Positions 1-8,057 of a stretch of DNA of 64,000 bases are shown in pieces. The stretch spans positions 1 to 64,000 of the forward strand of contig CAYRIH010000002.1 of assembly GCA_964424375.1 (NCBI GenBank), written 5' to 3'. This DNA comes from CAYRIH01 sp964424375. GTDB lineage: Bacteria > Patescibacteriota > Kazan-3B-28 > UBA10110. The notes under the pieces were generated by a model. It was given only the letters and a program-made list of their open reading frames with translations, made no database searches and was not told the DNA's origin. Position 1 is the stretch's first letter. Each line of letters begins with the position of its first letter. The translations under genes were made by a program, and so were the position numbers.

Positions 1-116
1 TCGAAAGTCAGGGGCGCCCGAAACTCCCTTTTGGGAACTAAGGTGAAACTGATGATTGGGGTGAAGTCGTAACAAGGTATCCGTACGGGAACGTGCGGAT
101 GGAACACCTCCTTTCT
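1..116 (+). rRNA. rrs: 16S rRNA, 3' end (partial)
   Basis: The window opens inside the 3' domain of 16S rRNA. The top of helix 44, the universal stretch GAAGTCGTAACAAGG (64-78), helix 45 (arms ATCCGTAC and GTGCGGAT around a GGGAAC loop, about 79-100) and the anti-Shine-Dalgarno CACCTCCTTTCT are all visible. The linker after helix 45 reads GGAACACCTCC where most bacteria have GGATCACCTCC. The mature end is placed at about 116 by analogy. No 23S gene follows; a terminator-like hairpin and minus-strand genes come next. Confidence 0.97.
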
Positions 117-129
117 AGGGAGACTATTG

Positions 130-168
130 AACATTTGTCAGATTAATCTAACAAATGTTTAAATTTTT
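130..168 (+). terminator. Terminator-like hairpin after 16S rRNA
   Basis: Arms AACATTTGT (130-138) and ACAAATGTT (151-159) enclose an inner AGATT/AATCT stem, and a T-rich tail (AAATTTTT) follows. It lies 14 bases past the 16S 3' end, where a 16S-23S spacer would normally continue. It could instead be a processing stem. Either way it suggests the 16S transcript ends here. Confidence 0.6.
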
Positions 169-190
169 GCTTTTAGGCAAAATAGACCGG

Positions 191-230
191 TCTATATATT
201 AATTTATCTTGAGATAAATTAATATATAGA
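191..230. repeat. Long perfect AT-rich inverted repeat
   Basis: A 19-bp perfect inverted repeat, 191-209 against 212-230, with a 2-base centre. It is almost all A/T and has no T-run, so it is a weak terminator candidate. It may be an RNase III-type processing stem or a boundary of the 16S locus. Confidence 0.6.
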
Positions 231-426
231 AAACAGCGTCACTATTTAATTACCCTCTAAGTTGTTGAGGAAAAGGATAACATAAAACTACTTAGTAGTT
301 GCTTTTAGTATTAAGCAATATCTCTACAGTTGATACATTGACCTTTTAGGTATTTTATAATATAAAAACACTTCATAGTATTGTTTTGTTTTTTTAATAA
401 GATTTTTTCTAAAGAATAGATTTTGG
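231..426. other. Gene-free spacer with one orphan promoter-like site
   Basis: No reading frame or RNA gene was recognised between the 16S hairpins and tRNA-Ala. On the plus strand TTGACC (338-343) and TATAAA (361-366) are exactly 17 bases apart, a good sigma70-like pair. Nothing downstream on that strand before the opposite-strand tRNA explains it, so it may be chance in AT-rich DNA. Confidence 0.35.
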
Positions 427-502
427 TGGTGGACCCGGGCGGACTCGAACCGCCTACCTCCGCATTGCAAATGCGATGTTCTACCAGATGAACTACGGGC
501 CC
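427..502 (-). tRNA. tRNA-Ala(TGC)
   Basis: Cloverleaf read on the minus strand: acceptor GGGCCCG pairs with CGGGTCC, D-arm GTTC/GAAC, anticodon loop TTTGCAA giving TGC, T-arm GGCGG/CCGCC with loop TTCGAGT. Discriminator A, and the 3' CCA is encoded. In many bacteria this tRNA sits in the 16S-23S spacer; here it is just past the 16S gene but on the opposite strand. Confidence 0.96.
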
Positions 503-552
503 TAATTAGGAATTGATTATTATAAAGTTGTTATTTGTTTTGGTATTATTTT

Positions 553-590
553 AAGGGATTTCTAACGGGGCTAGCCCTTAGAAATCTATT
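553..590 (-). terminator. Hairpin ending the two-gene minus operon
   Basis: Stem GATTTCTAA (557-565) pairs with TTAGAAATC (578-586) around a GGGCTAGCCC palindrome. It overlaps the stop codon of the upstream small membrane gene. Read on the minus strand it contains CCCGTTAGAAATC, the same end sequence as the inverted-repeat elements at 9595, 13342 and 34610. Confidence 0.55.
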
Positions 591-790
591 GGTATCCAGC
601 CTGATATGATTAAAAGTCCTATAATTACCGCAGCCAATCCGAACAATATATGTGCAATGTAAGTTCCACCTGAACCAAAATATTTTTCGGCCCAACCAAT
701 CCGCAAATTAACCATTTCAACGATCTTGCGGTGATAGACAACATATAAGGTTCCGCCGAAAAATAGTAGTATAAATAAAAAGAATCTCAT
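578..790 (-). CDS. Small two-helix membrane protein, unknown
   Basis: A 70-residue protein with two hydrophobic helices, about residues 1-20 and 44-63, joined by a basic amphipathic stretch (HRKIVEMVNLRIGWAEKYFG). It is predicted to sit in the cytoplasmic membrane as a hairpin. It follows the 163-residue gene with a 2-base gap, so the two are probably one transcript, closed by the hairpin at 557-586. I do not recognise a family. The spacing to its partner and the clean membrane pattern support a real gene. Confidence 0.6.
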   Translation of the reverse strand: MRFFLFILLFFGGTLYVVYHRKIVEMVNLRIGWAEKYFGSGGTYIAHILFGLAAVIIGLLIISGWIPIDF

Positions 791-792
791 AG

Positions 793-1284
793 TTAATCCT
801 GTTCTGTTTTAGTTTCTATTTCAGTTGGTATGTCTCCTTCAGGTGTTTTTTTAGATAACTGCCTAAACAATTCACCATCTCTTTTCCCCATGTTTATTAA
901 TATTTCATTTCGCCGATCATTGGCTTCTTCTGCTTGTTGATATAGTTCCTGGCAGGCTTGGCAACTAATGTTGTCTGTAGAAGAGAGTGGTTTGTCGAGT
1001 TCCTTTTCAATCAATTTGATTTGACGTTCCATAATTTCAGCTGTTCCTAATAGACCAGCAATTTTGCGAGTTAGGCATCGTACCATTAATAAATCAAATT
1101 CGTTTTCACTACAGATATCATTTTTTGTTAAATATTCTCGCTTTGACTCTAAATGTTCATCTCTACCTGATTCTGCCCAAAATTCAGCATGCTCATATTT
1201 TTCCTCAAATTTTTGGGATATCCCTGATTCTATATCATTAGAAGTTGATTCACTTTGATGTCCTTGTGACTCTTTGTCTTCCAT
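793..1284 (-). CDS. Hypothetical charged cytoplasmic protein
   Basis: A 163-residue, Glu/Lys-rich soluble protein with no signal peptide or membrane segment. The first 35 residues are polar and probably disordered, the middle (about 55-125) looks helical, and a CQAC motif lies near residue 109. It is the first gene of a two-gene operon with the small membrane protein downstream, so a membrane-associated complex is possible but not shown. It lies between tRNA-Ile and tRNA-Ala. No family recognised. Confidence 0.6.
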   Translation of the reverse strand: MEDKESQGHQSESTSNDIESGISQKFEEKYEHAEFWAESGRDEHLESKREYLTKNDICSENEFDLLMVRCLTRKIAGLLGTAEIMERQIKLIEKELDKPLSSTDNISCQACQELYQQAEEANDRRNEILINMGKRDGELFRQLSKKTPEGDIPTEIETKTEQD

Positions 1285-1317
1285 AGCTGTTTAAATATTT
1301 TAGGTGGTATTATTCTA

Positions 1318-1393
1318 TGGTGGGTGAGGGAGGATTTGAACCTCCGACCCCTGTCTTATCAGGACAGTGCTCTAACCCCTGAGCTACTCACCC
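1318..1393 (-). tRNA. tRNA-Ile(GAT)
   Basis: Minus-strand cloverleaf: acceptor GGGTGAG with CTCACCC, anticodon stem CTGTC/GACAG with loop CTGATAA (anticodon GAT), T-arm GGAGG/CCTCC with loop TTCAAAT. The 3' CCA is encoded. Together with tRNA-Ala(TGC) this is the usual 16S-23S spacer pair, here displaced, inverted and separated by two protein genes. Confidence 0.96.
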
Positions 1394-1469
1394 ATGATTG
1401 AAAATTTTAAAGCAATAGACATAGTTTTTATTAGCTCTACACCTAGTAAAATAGCAGTTATCTTGGGTT

Positions 1470-1501
1470 TTGACAATCTAGAATTATGCTTTTGATAGAA
1501 T
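1470..1501 (+). promoter_or_regulatory. Candidate recO promoter
   Basis: TTGACA (1470-1475) is a perfect -35. The best -10, TAGAAT (1496-1501), lies 20 bases away, longer than ideal. It ends 6 bases before the recO ATG, so transcription would start at or next to the start codon. Confidence 0.4.
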
Positions 1502-1507
1502 AGTAGT

Positions 1508-2266
1508 ATGGCTGTAATTAAAACCAAAGGCATTATCATAAAGCGAATTAATCTAGGTGAGGCAGATAAGATAATTACCATCATTACTCAGAATAGAGGA
1601 AAGATTCGTGTTGTAGCTAAGGGCGTAAGAAAACCCCGTGCAAGATTGAGCGGTTTTTTAGAGATGTTTCATTATAATGAATATCTGCTGGCTGAAGGCA
1701 GGAATCTGGATATTGTCACAGGAGCTAATACTTTAGATACTCTACATGGCATAAGCAGAGGCTTAAAGCCGATTGCTTTAGCATATTATGTGGCTGAAAT
1801 AGTAGATAAGTTAATTGAAGAGACTCAAGACCCAGGTAATATATTTGATTTAATCTATTCTACATTTAAGGAAATCAGTAAAGGCAATATCAAACTAAAT
1901 GTAATTAAAAGTTTTTTTGAAATTAATATATTAAATATATTGGGTTTTAAGCCAGAGCTATATAAATGTGTAGAATGTGGTCAGTCGATTGTGTCAAATG
2001 GGCATTTCAGTTTTAATCTGGGAGGGTTGTTAGATGACCAGCACCGATTGAAAGATGTTGCGGCTATTAGTATCAGCAATGAAGAAATAAATATCCTGCG
2101 CCGATTATTAATTGTTGATATTAGCAATTTAGATATTGATACAAATATGTTGGATTTAAATGATGATTCGAAGTTGACCCAAATATGTTCAGGTTTTTTA
2201 AATCACATTGTTGGGAAACGTATTCAATCTAAAGAGTTTTGGCAAAAGATGGTTAATTTTTCTTGA
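1508..2266 (+). CDS. recO: DNA repair protein RecO
   Basis: RecO loads RecA onto SSB-coated DNA with RecR (and RecF) during gap repair. The 252-residue length is normal. The N-terminal OB-fold region (about 1-80) starts with the family pattern KTKGIIIKRINLGEADKIIT and contains KGVRKPRARLSG. A helical C-terminal domain follows with a half zinc site, CVEC (about 154-157); I do not see the second cysteine pair found in many homologues. The gene ends 14 bases inside the 3' end of the convergent Xer recombinase gene. There is no Shine-Dalgarno before the ATG, and the candidate promoter is very close. Confidence 0.93.
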   Translation: MAVIKTKGIIIKRINLGEADKIITIITQNRGKIRVVAKGVRKPRARLSGFLEMFHYNEYLLAEGRNLDIVTGANTLDTLHGISRGLKPIALAYYVAEIVDKLIEETQDPGNIFDLIYSTFKEISKGNIKLNVIKSFFEINILNILGFKPELYKCVECGQSIVSNGHFSFNLGGLLDDQHRLKDVAAISISNEEINILRRLLIVDISNLDIDTNMLDLNDDSKLTQICSGFLNHIVGKRIQSKEFWQKMVNFS

Positions 2267-3203
2267 CTTTGCCTTGTCGGTTGTGAAAAGCTTTGTGCAC
2301 CTCTCTCAATTGTTTATCTGTTAAGTGGGTATAGATTTGAGTTGTAGTGATAGAAGAATGCCCCAACATAGCCTGAACTGATCTAATATCAGCTCCGTTG
2401 ATTAGTAAATCTGTAGCGAAGGAATGGCGTAAAACATGAGGAGTAACTTTTTTAACAATCCCAGCTTTTTTAGCATATTTTTCTACTATTCTTTGAATAC
2501 TCCTAGGACCTAAAGCAGTGTGTTTACTAGCGCCCTTATGGGCAATAAATGCTGATGAAGAATTATCTGTTCTTTGTGAAAAATATGTATTTAAAAGTTG
2601 TTTGGCTTCTTCTGATAGAAATACCACTCTGGGTTTATCACCCTTGCCTTTAACCATAAATTCACCGCGTTTTATGTTAATATCTCTTTTGTTGAGATTG
2701 GTTAACTCAGAGACTCGCAATCCTGTAGAGAATAAAACAGTTAAAATAGCTAGATTTCTTAAGTCTTCTATTTTATTACTTTTAGGTATAGCTTTAAAAA
2801 TTCTATTAAGCTCATCTAAAGCTAGAAAGTCTATTTGGCGTTTTGACATCTTGCCTAGCTCAATTTTTTCCGCTGGAAGCGATTTTATATCCTGTTTAGC
2901 TAAAAATTTCAAAAAAGCCCTCAGGGCGATAGTATGATAATTTTGAGTAATGGTTTTGAGTGATCTTCCATTATTGTCATGGAATCGATTGAGAAATAAG
3001 CGATATTTTCTAACTAACGGCAGGGTGATTTGGCCAGGCTTTATATCTCTCTTGAATTCTGCTTCAGTAAATTGTGCAAACCGACCCAAGTAGTGGGCAT
3101 AGTTTTGGCGGGTGTACTGGCTTCTATTTTTTTCGATCTCCAAATGATCTAAAAAATCATCAATTAGATATAGTAAAGTAACCATATTTATATTGTGCGA
3201 CAT
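2253..3203 (-). CDS. Xer-family tyrosine recombinase
   Basis: A site-specific recombinase of 316 residues, probably resolving chromosome dimers at dif with FtsK. The N-terminal SAM-like core-binding domain (about 10-100) is followed by the catalytic domain. Visible catalytic residues are Arg163 (TGLRVSEL), a Lys in KGKGDK (about 185-190), the HxxR box HVLR (256-259), His282 (LGHSS) and Tyr291 (QIYTH). All are intact, so the enzyme should be active. XerC and XerD cannot be told apart here, and many reduced genomes keep only one. It lies convergent to recO with a short overlap and downstream of the M23 peptidase gene on the same strand. Confidence 0.93.
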   Translation of the reverse strand: MSHNINMVTLLYLIDDFLDHLEIEKNRSQYTRQNYAHYLGRFAQFTEAEFKRDIKPGQITLPLVRKYRLFLNRFHDNNGRSLKTITQNYHTIALRAFLKFLAKQDIKSLPAEKIELGKMSKRQIDFLALDELNRIFKAIPKSNKIEDLRNLAILTVLFSTGLRVSELTNLNKRDINIKRGEFMVKGKGDKPRVVFLSEEAKQLLNTYFSQRTDNSSSAFIAHKGASKHTALGPRSIQRIVEKYAKKAGIVKKVTPHVLRHSFATDLLINGADIRSVQAMLGHSSITTTQIYTHLTDKQLREVHKAFHNRQGKVKKN

Positions 3204-3277
3204 AAATACAGCTATGGCAAAACCTAACCTATTACTCTTTAAGATATTTTAGTAGTGGTAATAAGTTGATTTATAGT

Positions 3278-4489
3278 TTATCGAGGCAGATAGCTTAAGG
3301 GGTTTAGCGGGACACCGTTTTGACGAATCTCAAAGTGAAGATGAGGACCAGTAGAACGACCAGTATTGCCCATAATTCCAACTAATTGACCTTGTTCGAC
3401 ATATTGACCGGGTTGGACTTTATATTCGCTTAAGTGAGCATAGTATGTGCTCCAGCCATTGCCATGGTTGATGATAATTAGATTACCATAACCACCTCTA
3501 ACAGTTCTGGTCTGAATAATGCCCGGCGCACTGGCATAGATGCCCCATCCGTTAGTTCGCGGCAGATCAATAGCTCTGTGCCATAGACGATATCCTTGTG
3601 ATAGGTAATGAGTAGGGCTGGATGTTGGCCAGACGAATTTGCCAGAATATGGTACAGGGTTAAAGTTAGGTACGCTAATATTGCCAGATTTGCTGTAAGT
3701 TGGACTGCTAGATGCGGATACAATTGCACCTGGGATAAGCAATTCATTGCCAGCAAATATAGGATCGTCTTTAGATATATTATTATATTTAATAATATCA
3801 TCAACTTTAACATGATAACGATTGGCGATAGTGCTTAAGGCATCATTGCGTTCAACAGTAACAAACAAACCATCAATTGGTGGAATCCTAAGTTCTTGAC
3901 CAACTTTCAAAGTGTTGCTGGATAGATTATTAGCATGTTTGATGGTAAGAGTTGTAAGACCAAAATCTGTTCCTAAGCCATTGATTGATTCACCTGGTCT
4001 GACTATATATTTTATAGTTTCCCGGCGAGCACTGCGACTGATGATGGTTTCTGTTTGCACTGTTTTAAACAAATATTCGCCGTCATTATCTATACGAGTA
4101 GTATGTTCCTCATTATTGTATATAGGATTACCTAGTTCAGCTAAGGTAGCGGTTGAGGCAATTTCTGCTATAGTCCTATAACGTATATTTCCATTACTGG
4201 GTCCGCCTATATCCATGGGTACGGAAGAATTAAAATTAGATAAAATTACAATAATGGCTAAAATAACTAAACTCCAGTGTTTAGAAGAAGAACTAAATGA
4301 GCGGCTGATATTTTTGATATTTAAAAACTGCTTAGTAGTTTGCCCTTGACTAAGGTTAATAGTTTTAAGATTTGACTTTCTACTCTTCAACTGATTAAGC
4401 CGAGTGATTAACAGTTTGGCTACTTTCGTATCTTTGAACTTCTCAGATTGATGAGGTTTATTATTTAGCGGATTGAATGAGGTATTAAT
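3278..4489 (-). CDS. LysM/M23 cell-wall peptidase (possible ATT start)
   Basis: A membrane-anchored murein hydrolase. Counted from the TTG at 4390 (370 residues) it has one transmembrane segment near 39-52, two LysM repeats (about 127-170 and 174-218) that bind peptidoglycan, and a C-terminal LytM/M23 zinc metallopeptidase domain with HRAID and HLHFE ligand motifs. The TTG has no Shine-Dalgarno. The frame stays open upstream to a TAG at 4532-4534, and an AAGGAG (4496-4501) sits 6 bases before an ATT codon at 4489. I therefore place the start there (403 residues); this is inference. The family and fold are secure. It would act outside the membrane in wall remodelling. Confidence 0.88.
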   Translation of the reverse strand: MNTSFNPLNNKPHQSEKFKDTKVAKLLITRLNQLKSRKSNLKTINLSQGQTTKQFLNIKNISRSFSSSSKHWSLVILAIIVILSNFNSSVPMDIGGPSNGNIRYRTIAEIASTATLAELGNPIYNNEEHTTRIDNDGEYLFKTVQTETIISRSARRETIKYIVRPGESINGLGTDFGLTTLTIKHANNLSSNTLKVGQELRIPPIDGLFVTVERNDALSTIANRYHVKVDDIIKYNNISKDDPIFAGNELLIPGAIVSASSSPTYSKSGNISVPNFNPVPYSGKFVWPTSSPTHYLSQGYRLWHRAIDLPRTNGWGIYASAPGIIQTRTVRGGYGNLIIINHGNGWSTYYAHLSEYKVQPGQYVEQGQLVGIMGNTGRSTGPHLHFEIRQNGVPLNPLSYLPR

Positions 4490-4635
4490 CTTTAGCTCCT
4501 TGTATTTAAGGATATAATTTGTGACTATTACCTATATTTTTAAATTAAAAAGTTTCCAATATAGCTTTTGGAAACTAGAGTTATAATATCAATTAGATTG
4601 TCTTTTGTCAAGGTTATTTTTATCTATCTTAGTTT

Positions 4636-5685
4636 CTATTTGACTGTCAGAGAAATGATGTTTTCGGCTAATGTATTGTCGTTGCCACTGTTGGTTATTA
4701 TAGCAGATAATCGATATAAACCAGGGGTTTTGGGGGCACGGATAGCCCCACTAAATATACTGGATTGATTCTTGTCTTCAAGTAGCCAGTTAGTATTTTC
4801 TAGGATTATAGTCACTGCAGTAGTATCAGCAGATGCAGGAATAAATATATAAAATACTTCTCCTGCTTCAACTAAATCAGGCCGTAACCTGATATTGCCT
4901 AAATCAATTTTTGGGTCAGGGGTATTTATATTGATGTAAATTGGGCTGCTTGGATAACTGTGTATCCCATATTTATTAAGTGATTTAATATACAATTTAT
5001 GTTTACCTCGGCTTATAGCCTGTTCTAAAGCTATATTAAACAAACCAGACTTATCGGTTTCAGTAATTGTGTTAAATTCATCGTCTATATATATTTCTAC
5101 TTCGGATCCTATTGATGCTTGTCCTGATATTATAGGAGTAGCAGTCGAAAATATGGTGTCGGTTTTAGGGGCTGATATTGCTGGAGTAACAGGTGGAGTT
5201 GGATCAAATGCTTCTAAAGTTAATGTCTGACTTATTCCCTTGAAATTGAAATTTAGAATTATGTAGCCAGATTGCAGTGGTCCGCTAGCAATAAATCGTT
5301 TAGATACACCTGCAGGTGGATGTGGGTCAATGGCAATATCTATAGCTCCTTTTACAATAGTAGCTGTGGTTTCCTGGCCGTCCAGAAGCTGACCTTTTTT
5401 ATTTTTGATTATAGCATCTATATATTTTTGGTTGTTGCCATCTAAAGGAATGAATGTATTATCATATATCAACTCCAAACTAAAAGCTGGTTTAAATATG
5501 TTTAACCAGTTACTTTGCAAAGTTTTTAATCCATTTGAGTAAAAGAATGATATCGTCCCAACAACTATTAGTAATATAGCTAGCCCAAAAGCTAGAATTG
5601 ACGGTCTTTGCCAGCTAGCAGGTGACATTTTATCTTCTTGCTCGTCTCGCATTGACTTTTTGGAGTTATAGATATTCTTTATCAT
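4636..5685 (-). CDS. Membrane-anchored Ig-like surface protein
   Basis: A 349-residue hypothetical protein. A short cytoplasmic N-terminus is followed by one hydrophobic helix (about 29-49), and the rest is predicted outside the cell. Residues of about 170-255 resemble a bacterial Ig-like module, with PIISGQASIGSEVEIYIDDE, a glycine turn and regular hydrophobic strands ending SSPIYININTP; a similar beta-rich stretch follows. No catalytic motif is seen. It is divergent from the LCP gene and upstream of the M23 peptidase gene, so an envelope or adhesion role is plausible. Confidence 0.72.
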   Translation of the reverse strand: MIKNIYNSKKSMRDEQEDKMSPASWQRPSILAFGLAILLIVVGTISFFYSNGLKTLQSNWLNIFKPAFSLELIYDNTFIPLDGNNQKYIDAIIKNKKGQLLDGQETTATIVKGAIDIAIDPHPPAGVSKRFIASGPLQSGYIILNFNFKGISQTLTLEAFDPTPPVTPAISAPKTDTIFSTATPIISGQASIGSEVEIYIDDEFNTITETDKSGLFNIALEQAISRGKHKLYIKSLNKYGIHSYPSSPIYININTPDPKIDLGNIRLRPDLVEAGEVFYIFIPASADTTAVTIILENTNWLLEDKNQSSIFSGAIRAPKTPGLYRLSAIITNSGNDNTLAENIISLTVK

Positions 5686-5782
5686 TGTCTAGGCTCTTTG
5701 GCTTGTTTGTCAATTTCCCCCTGTTCCAGTATGTTATATTAGTAATAGTATTTATTTAAAATTTAAAGTTTGAGGGGGAAAC

Positions 5783-7186
5783 GTGGTAAGAAGAAAAAGC
5801 ATCAAGATATCCAAGAAAGAAATAAATGATATAAATCTGCCAACTGATGAAAAATTGATTCCATCTGAAGGGAGTAGACTGCATCGTATTAAAAAACGTA
5901 GTAGCGTAAAACAAGTAATGGGGATTAGTTTGGTGGTGCTAGTTTTGTTATTAGGTGGATGGTTTACTACTAAATTAGCTATTGGTGGTTGGAATATATC
6001 TAGTAATACAATTTGGAAAGATTTTTTTAGTTTAAGTAGTGTTAAATTAATTGGCGAAGAAAGTGGTCGAATTAATATGCTCTTGCTAGGAAACCCTGGC
6101 GTTGCCAATGACATAGATGGACCTTATTTAACTGATACAGTTATGGTAGCCAGTATCTCGACGGAAGATAATACTGGCCTACTTTTCTCTTTGCCCCGTG
6201 ATTTATATGTCAAAATACCTGGATACGGAAACTCTAAGTTAAATGCTGTTTACAAGATAGGTGACAGCCAGAATGATGCCGGTGGCCAAACTTTAGCTGC
6301 GATAGCTAGTGATATTCTAGGACTGGATATCCCATACTATATGAAGATTGATTTTACTGGTTTTGAACAGTTAATTGATGAATTAGGGGGGGTTACGATT
6401 GAAGTAGAAAAAGATCTATATGATGATGAATATCCTACTTCTTCTAAAGGTTATGAGATATTGGATATTAAAGCAGGTACATATACTATGGATGGCGCTA
6501 TGGCTTTGAAATATGCCCGGTCACGTCAAAGCACTTCGGATTTTGATAGGGCCAGGCGCCAGCAGAAATTACTTGTAGCCATTAGAGATAAATCTTTATC
6601 GCTTAATTTGCTTAGTCAGTCAAGTAAAGCCTTAGCAATTATAGATGTACTAAATGATAGTTTTGAAACTAATTTGACTTTGGCTGAGACGAAGAGAATG
6701 TTTGATTTAATGAAAGATTTTGATTTAGCTACATTGACCACTAAAGTCTTTGATGATTCAATCACTGGATTGTTATATGGTACTAGAGTCAACGAATTGT
6801 ATGTATTGCGTCCAGTAGGTGATGATTTTAAAGTCATCTCTGATTATGTAGCTAAGATTGTATCAGGAGAAGCTACGGTAGAAGAGATAGAAAGTGATAT
6901 TATTACAGAGCCACTTAAAGTAGAAGTGTTCAATGGAACCAATATTACTGGTCTAGCTAGCAAGATTGCTGCTCGTTTGCGAGCTGATGGTTATGAAGTA
7001 ATTTTAGTTGGAAATAATGCTGTTAGAGGATTTACAAAATCCATTGTTTATGACCTTAGTGACGGTGATCGTATCTTGGAGGCCAGAAGATTAGCCTCTA
7101 GTTTGTCAGCTAACATTGGTGAAGATGAAATTATCTCTACTAGTGGAGCGCAGGTAAGAATAGTATTAGGGAGTGAGGCCAACTAA
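5783..7186 (+). CDS. LCP family (LytR-CpsA-Psr) glycopolymer ligase
   Basis: LCP enzymes transfer undecaprenyl-linked glycopolymers to peptidoglycan. The 467-residue protein has a basic cytoplasmic N-terminus, one transmembrane helix (about 48-68), the LCP catalytic domain (about 95-300) with NMLLLGNPG, DTVMVAS, the LPRDLYV strand and the arginine signature RSRQSTSDFDRARRQQ, and a C-terminal LytR_C-type domain (about 375-465, VEVFNGTNITGLA). The GTG start at 5783 is supported by GAGGGGGA just upstream. The next gene follows after 2 bases, so the two are co-transcribed. Confidence 0.93.
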   Translation: MVRRKSIKISKKEINDINLPTDEKLIPSEGSRLHRIKKRSSVKQVMGISLVVLVLLLGGWFTTKLAIGGWNISSNTIWKDFFSLSSVKLIGEESGRINMLLLGNPGVANDIDGPYLTDTVMVASISTEDNTGLLFSLPRDLYVKIPGYGNSKLNAVYKIGDSQNDAGGQTLAAIASDILGLDIPYYMKIDFTGFEQLIDELGGVTIEVEKDLYDDEYPTSSKGYEILDIKAGTYTMDGAMALKYARSRQSTSDFDRARRQQKLLVAIRDKSLSLNLLSQSSKALAIIDVLNDSFETNLTLAETKRMFDLMKDFDLATLTTKVFDDSITGLLYGTRVNELYVLRPVGDDFKVISDYVAKIVSGEATVEEIESDIITEPLKVEVFNGTNITGLASKIAARLRADGYEVILVGNNAVRGFTKSIVYDLSDGDRILEARRLASSLSANIGEDEIISTSGAQVRIVLGSEAN

Positions 7187-7188
7187 AC

Positions 7189-7989
7189 TTGAATAAACCT
7201 GCTATATTAGACTGGTTGTGGCATTATCGTAAGCTTTTATTATTAGGGCTAGGTTTACTGTTATTATTGGAATTATTGTATTTCATTCCAGGTTTACTGG
7301 GTTGGTGGGTTTTGATTATATTTAGCCTGGTCACTGTATTTAGTTGGTGGATTAGCAATTTGACCTTTAACAAAGCAATGTGGTTATTTATGGGGGAGTT
7401 GTCGTGGATTATTCTTGGCGGTATTGGATTTTTATCTCTCTCGCTGCTGCCTATGTTATGGCAGGCACAATTGGTTATTTTTATGATTATTATAATAAGC
7501 TGGTTAATAGCTTATTGGCATCAAAATCATATTGATTATAGCCAGTGGAGTCTAGTTGCCATTAATTGGCTTGGATTAATTGATTTAGTGGCTTTATTTG
7601 TAGCTACAGTCGCATTACTATTAGCTGTCCAATTTTACAGTCTAGGTGTCTTTTGGCTAGTTACTGGAGTTGCTTTGCAGTTAGTTTTGGCTCTCTATTT
7701 ACTTTTTTGGAGACGAGGATTATCATTCAAAAAATTTTGGCTTTATGCATTAGTACTAGCTTTATTGGGTCAGCAATTAGTTTGGATTACATACGCTTGG
7801 CATAAAAGTATATATTTTAAAGCCTTTTTGCTATTGATTATGTATTACTTGTATTCTGATTTTGTGGCCTATTATCTTAAGGGCAATTTGACAGTTAAAA
7901 TAATTTGGGAATATATTGCCATTGCAGTTTTTTTGGTTTTAGTCTTATTCTTTTTTGACTTCATATTTTTATTTATTTTTAATATCTAG
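7189..7989 (+). CDS. Polytopic membrane protein, unknown
   Basis: A 266-residue, very hydrophobic protein with roughly eight membrane helices and a short charged N-terminus (MNKPAILDWLWHYRK). The start is a TTG two bases after the LCP stop codon, which implies translational coupling. Many Trp and Tyr residues sit at helix ends. It is not recognised as a known transporter. Being in an operon with an LCP ligase hints at an envelope or glycopolymer role. The hairpin at 8005-8043 ends the transcript. Confidence 0.65.
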   Translation: MNKPAILDWLWHYRKLLLLGLGLLLLLELLYFIPGLLGWWVLIIFSLVTVFSWWISNLTFNKAMWLFMGELSWIILGGIGFLSLSLLPMLWQAQLVIFMIIIISWLIAYWHQNHIDYSQWSLVAINWLGLIDLVALFVATVALLLAVQFYSLGVFWLVTGVALQLVLALYLLFWRRGLSFKKFWLYALVLALLGQQLVWITYAWHKSIYFKAFLLLIMYYLYSDFVAYYLKGNLTVKIIWEYIAIAVFLVLVLFFFDFIFLFIFNI

Positions 7990-8004
7990 TGTTGTAAATT
8001 TAAT

Positions 8005-8043
8005 ATCAAAAAACCTATTCTTGAATAGAATAGGTTTTTTGAT
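8005..8043. terminator. Bidirectional terminator
   Basis: A 16-bp perfect stem (8005-8020 with 8028-8043) and 7-base loop; the arms carry A6 and T6 runs, so it can end transcription on both strands. It lies between convergent genes (membrane protein and MscS-like). Confidence 0.9.
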
Positions 8044-8057
8044 AAGTAATTTCGATG

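Noticed and set aside
116..430. A 23S rRNA or other RNA gene in the spacer after 16S
   Set aside because: No 23S 5' sequence is recognisable. The region is AT-rich with two hairpins and then opposite-strand genes.
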